This document shows, in pieces, positions 62,067 through 64,000 of a stretch of 64,000 bases of DNA. The stretch is from JAICXG01 sp036494545 (GTDB taxonomy: Bacteria; Verrucomicrobiota; Verrucomicrobiia; Chthoniobacterales; UBA10450). Position numbers and translations under genes: made by a program. Location of the stretch: NCBI GenBank assembly GCA_036494545.1, contig DASXOB010000006.1, positions 186,001-250,000 on the forward strand, read 5' to 3'. Position 1 is the stretch's first letter; each line of letters opens with the position of its first letter. The notes beneath the pieces are model-generated. The model was not told the origin of the DNA. It worked only from the letters and a program-made list of their open reading frames with translations, and did no database searches.

Positions 62067-63338
62067 TCAGCTCCGCACCTGTCCGTCTCCGCGGATAAGA
62101 TACTTGTATGTTGTCAGTTCCTCGAGACCCATCGGACCGCGGGCATGTAGTTTATCGGTGCTGATTCCGATCTCAGCGCCGAAACCAAATTCGCCGCCGT
62201 CGGTAAACCGGGTCGAAGCGTTCCAGTAGACTGTCGCGGAATCGACTTCCTCGAGGAATTGCTCTGCGGTCTCCTCGTTTCGCGTGATGATGCAGTCGCT
62301 GTGGTGCGAACCAAACTGCTCAATGTGGGCGACTGCGTCCTGGGGCGAATCGACCACTCGCAGAGCGAGAATGAGGTCGAGAAATTCTGTCGACCAGTCT
62401 TCGTCGGCCGCCGGGCGCAGTGTTTGGTAGCGCAAAGATTCGAGCTTTGCGAAGGCCGTTTCATCCGCCCGTAGCTCGACTCCCTTTGTCGTTAGGCGAG
62501 TTGCCAGGCGATCGAGAAAGGCGGAAGCGATCTGGCGATGCACGAGGACGGTTTCGATCGCATTACAGACTCCTGGCCGTTGAGTCTTGGCATTGTCCAC
62601 AATCTCGACCGCCATGTTGATATCGGCTTCGCGATCGACGTAGACAATGCAGACACCGTCAGAATGTTTGATCACCGGCATCCGCGCAGCCTTCACGACG
62701 GTGTCGATGAGCGCCTTGCCACCACGGGGAATAATGAGATCGATGTAGCGATCCATTTCCGCCATGAACTGCACGCCTTCGCGATTGGTTTGCGAAAGGA
62801 TCTGCACGCTGTCGTCAGGCAAACCAGCCTTCGCTCCGCCGTCTTGCAGCGCCCTCGCGATTGCGAGGTTCGATTCGAGTGCTTCCGAGCCGCCGCGCAG
62901 GATGACGGCGTTGCCAGTTTTAATGCAAAGAACCGCCGCGTCGCTGGTGACGTTTGGGCGCGACTCATAGATAATGCCGATTACTCCTATGGGAACGCGA
63001 ACCTTTGAGATGCGAATTCCGTTAGGCTGAGTCCACTCGCGCAGAATTTGTCCGACGGGATCAGGAAGCTTTGTGACCCGGCGAATACCGTCGGCCATCG
63101 CGGCGAGCCGCGCTGGGTTCAAGGTAAGCCGATCGAGCATTGCACCCGTGAGCCCGCTCTCCTTAGCGCAGTGCAAATCTTTTTGATTGGCGGCAAGGAT
63201 TTCCGCGCTGCGCGCCAGGATTTCGTCCGCCATGGAGTGGAGGATGGCGTTTTTCTTTTCCACCTTGAGTCGCGCCAGAGCCCGCGATGCTCCCCGCGCT
63301 CGTTTGCCGAAATCGAGGATTTGTCGTTGCAAGTCCAT
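62067..63338 (-). CDS. proA: glutamate-5-semialdehyde dehydrogenase
   Basis: Second enzyme of proline synthesis, reducing gamma-glutamyl phosphate. The 423-residue protein shows VPIGVIGIIYESRPNVTSDA, GNAVILRGGSEALESN, the catalytic-Cys region RPGVCNAIETVLVH and the C-terminal GAEIGISTDKLHARGPMGLE. ATG at 63338 overlaps the proB stop (TGATG); a GTG one codon upstream is also possible. proB and proA form an operon. Confidence 0.96.
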   Translation of the reverse strand: MDLQRQILDFGKRARGASRALARLKVEKKNAILHSMADEILARSAEILAANQKDLHCAKESGLTGAMLDRLTLNPARLAAMADGIRRVTKLPDPVGQILREWTQPNGIRISKVRVPIGVIGIIYESRPNVTSDAAVLCIKTGNAVILRGGSEALESNLAIARALQDGGAKAGLPDDSVQILSQTNREGVQFMAEMDRYIDLIIPRGGKALIDTVVKAARMPVIKHSDGVCIVYVDREADINMAVEIVDNAKTQRPGVCNAIETVLVHRQIASAFLDRLATRLTTKGVELRADETAFAKLESLRYQTLRPAADEDWSTEFLDLILALRVVDSPQDAVAHIEQFGSHHSDCIITRNEETAEQFLEEVDSATVYWNASTRFTDGGEFGFGAEIGISTDKLHARGPMGLEELTTYKYLIRGDGQVRS

Positions 63339-64000
63339 CACCTGGCAACTTGAGCCCGGCGTTTGGCCAGGAAGCGGGTGCCAATTTCTTTGTCCCCTGC
63401 AATCAAGGCTGCGATGCGGTCAAGGCGGCGGCCGTTGAGGATCACCGTTGTTATTCCGGCGTCGACGGCCATGCGAACAGCCTCAAGTTTGGAGGCCATT
63501 CCGCCGACGGAGAATCGACCTTTGCTCCCGTTGGCGAGGCGTTTCACATGATCGATGTCGCGCACCAGTGGGATGACTCTTTCGTGTTCGTCGAGCAATC
63601 CATCTACCTGGGTGAGGATGATGAGCAGGTCTGCTCCAGCCAGCATCGCAACTTCCGCGGAGAGACGATCGTTGTCGCCGAATTTGAGCTCTTCCACTGC
63701 CACGGAATCGTTTTCATTGATAATCGGCACAACGTTTCCTTTTTCCAGCAAACGCTCGAGCGTATTGCGCGCGTTCGTCCGGCGCATCGTGCTGTCGAGG
63801 TCGCCGTGGGTGAGGAGGAGTTGTGCGACATTGAGTTTGTAACGGCTGAATGCAGTCTCGTAGGCGCGCATCAATTTTGATTGGCCAATGGCGGCACTCG
63901 CCTGCGCTGTGGCGAGATCGGTTGGCCGTTCGCTCAGTGAAAAGGCGCTCATGCCGGCCGCAACCGCGCCGCTCGTCACCGTGACGCATTGATGGCCGCG
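63338..64000 (-). CDS. proB: glutamate 5-kinase (5' part beyond the window)
   Basis: First enzyme of proline synthesis, phosphorylating glutamate. About 220 residues are visible: VTSGAVAAGMSAFSL, the long kinase block with INENDSVAVEELKFGDND and TQVDGLLDEHE, and GTRFLAKRRAQVAR at the very end. Most E. coli-like proteins have an additional C-terminal PUA domain of about 100 residues; here the stop follows directly after the kinase domain. The reading frame stays open to position 64000, so the N-terminus lies outside. Confidence 0.95.
   Translation of the reverse strand, partial: RGHQCVTVTSGAVAAGMSAFSLSERPTDLATAQASAAIGQSKLMRAYETAFSRYKLNVAQLLLTHGDLDSTMRRTNARNTLERLLEKGNVVPIINENDSVAVEELKFGDNDRLSAEVAMLAGADLLIILTQVDGLLDEHERVIPLVRDIDHVKRLANGSKGRFSVGGMASKLEAVRMAVDAGITTVILNGRRLDRIAALIAGDKEIGTRFLAKRRAQVAR

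Larger units (their letters stand above)
761..62496. repeat. dispersed word CCTAACGA (extended GCCTAACGA), about 59 copies
   Basis: Starts of CCTAACGA on the plus strand: 761, 3591, 5112, 6072, 6252, 8811, 10514, 12511, 14050, 14467, 14572, 15418, 16465, 17820, 24854, 27557, 29254, 31688, 32256, 42718, 42772, 46765, 47151, 47707, 48099, 49238, 49411, 50649, 53148, 53346, 55850, 60693, 61730, 61793. Starts of TCGTTAGG: 3939, 6926, 7692, 9383, 10182, 12313, 14417, 16782, 18788, 19329, 20929, 21352, 24251, 25194, 25732, 38293, 39183, 41416, 44347, 45182, 46170, 48920, 56898, 57684, 62489. Counted by eye; about 50 of these have the ninth base (GCCTAACGA). Copies lie in genes of all kinds, in spacers and at stop codons. 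Confidence 0.9.

Noticed and set aside
761..62496. The common word as a Chi or KOPS site
   Set aside because: Orientation on the plus strand is nearly balanced over 64 kb (34 to 25), whereas these words are strongly strand-biased relative to replication.
761..62496. The common word as a transposon end or IS footprint
   Set aside because: Only nine bases are shared, with unrelated flanks, and many copies lie inside essential genes in different reading frames.
1..64000. CRISPR arrays, rRNA, tRNA and prophage genes
   Set aside because: I looked for regular direct repeats with spacers, rRNA-like stretches, tRNA cloverleaf ends and phage proteins and saw none; a covariance search was not possible.

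Overview
The window reads as chromosome of a GC-rich Gram-negative bacterium, most likely a Verrucomicrobiota of the soil Spartobacteria/Chthoniobacterales type. That placement is inferred from the lipoproteins, the EF-hand and TIGR03790-type proteins, a GxxExxY gene inside an operon, PEP-CTERM-like surface proteins and frequent GTG/TTG starts; no rRNA or tRNA gene was seen to confirm it. No phage, transposase or CRISPR array was recognised.

Layout. 0-6 kb: a partial L,D-transpeptidase, a lysozyme-like conserved protein, an FKBP isomerase, nadD-rsfS, nagZ and two small membrane-protein genes. 6.1-21 kb (minus strand): a respiratory complex I operon in the order nuoD, two BamE-like lipoproteins, a fused nuoEF, a GxxExxY gene, nuoG-H-I-J-K, a beta-propeller protein, nuoL-M-N; nuoA, nuoB and nuoC are not in the window. 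21-27.5 kb: fabD, a GT39-type glycosyltransferase, a PIG-L deacetylase, yqeY, ispD, a VOC protein and a MOSC protein. 27.7-33 kb (minus strand): an EF-hand lipoprotein, then a tightly packed run of acylphosphatase, ABC ATPase, ABC permease, TPR-like protein, metallophosphoesterase and GT9 glycosyltransferase. 33-34.8 kb: three overlapping or abutting genes for exported proteins. 35.2-44.4 kb: a tandem array of six intact and two broken paralogues of a ~235-residue secreted protein with a common N-terminal signal and a common C-terminal 'GSLGLLALGA..GL..WR' tail, interrupted by a large phosphodiesterase-TPR-sulfotransferase fusion. 44.5-50.3 kb: enolase, an FtsB-like protein, a TIGR03790 protein, an MBL-fold hydrolase and recN. 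50.3-64 kb: a thioredoxin-like protein, two tandem hybrid histidine kinases, an acyltransferase, an M28 peptidase, a PIG-V-like mannosyltransferase, several small proteins, and proA with partial proB.

The strongest unexplained signal is a 9-base word, GCCTAACGA (reverse complement TCGTTAGGC). I counted 59 copies of its core CCTAACGA by eye, about one per kilobase in both orientations, where about two are expected by chance. It lies inside genes in several reading frames, where it imposes codons such as TTA, CTA and AGG, in spacers, and at the stop codons of eight genes. It behaves like a DNA-uptake-type signature or another genome-wide recognition word. A second layer consists of five short islands of degenerate 7-9-base quasi-tandem repeats, four in spacers and one at a divergent gene junction, two of them with inverted-repeat ends inside the nuo operon, one pair bracketing the GxxExxY gene.
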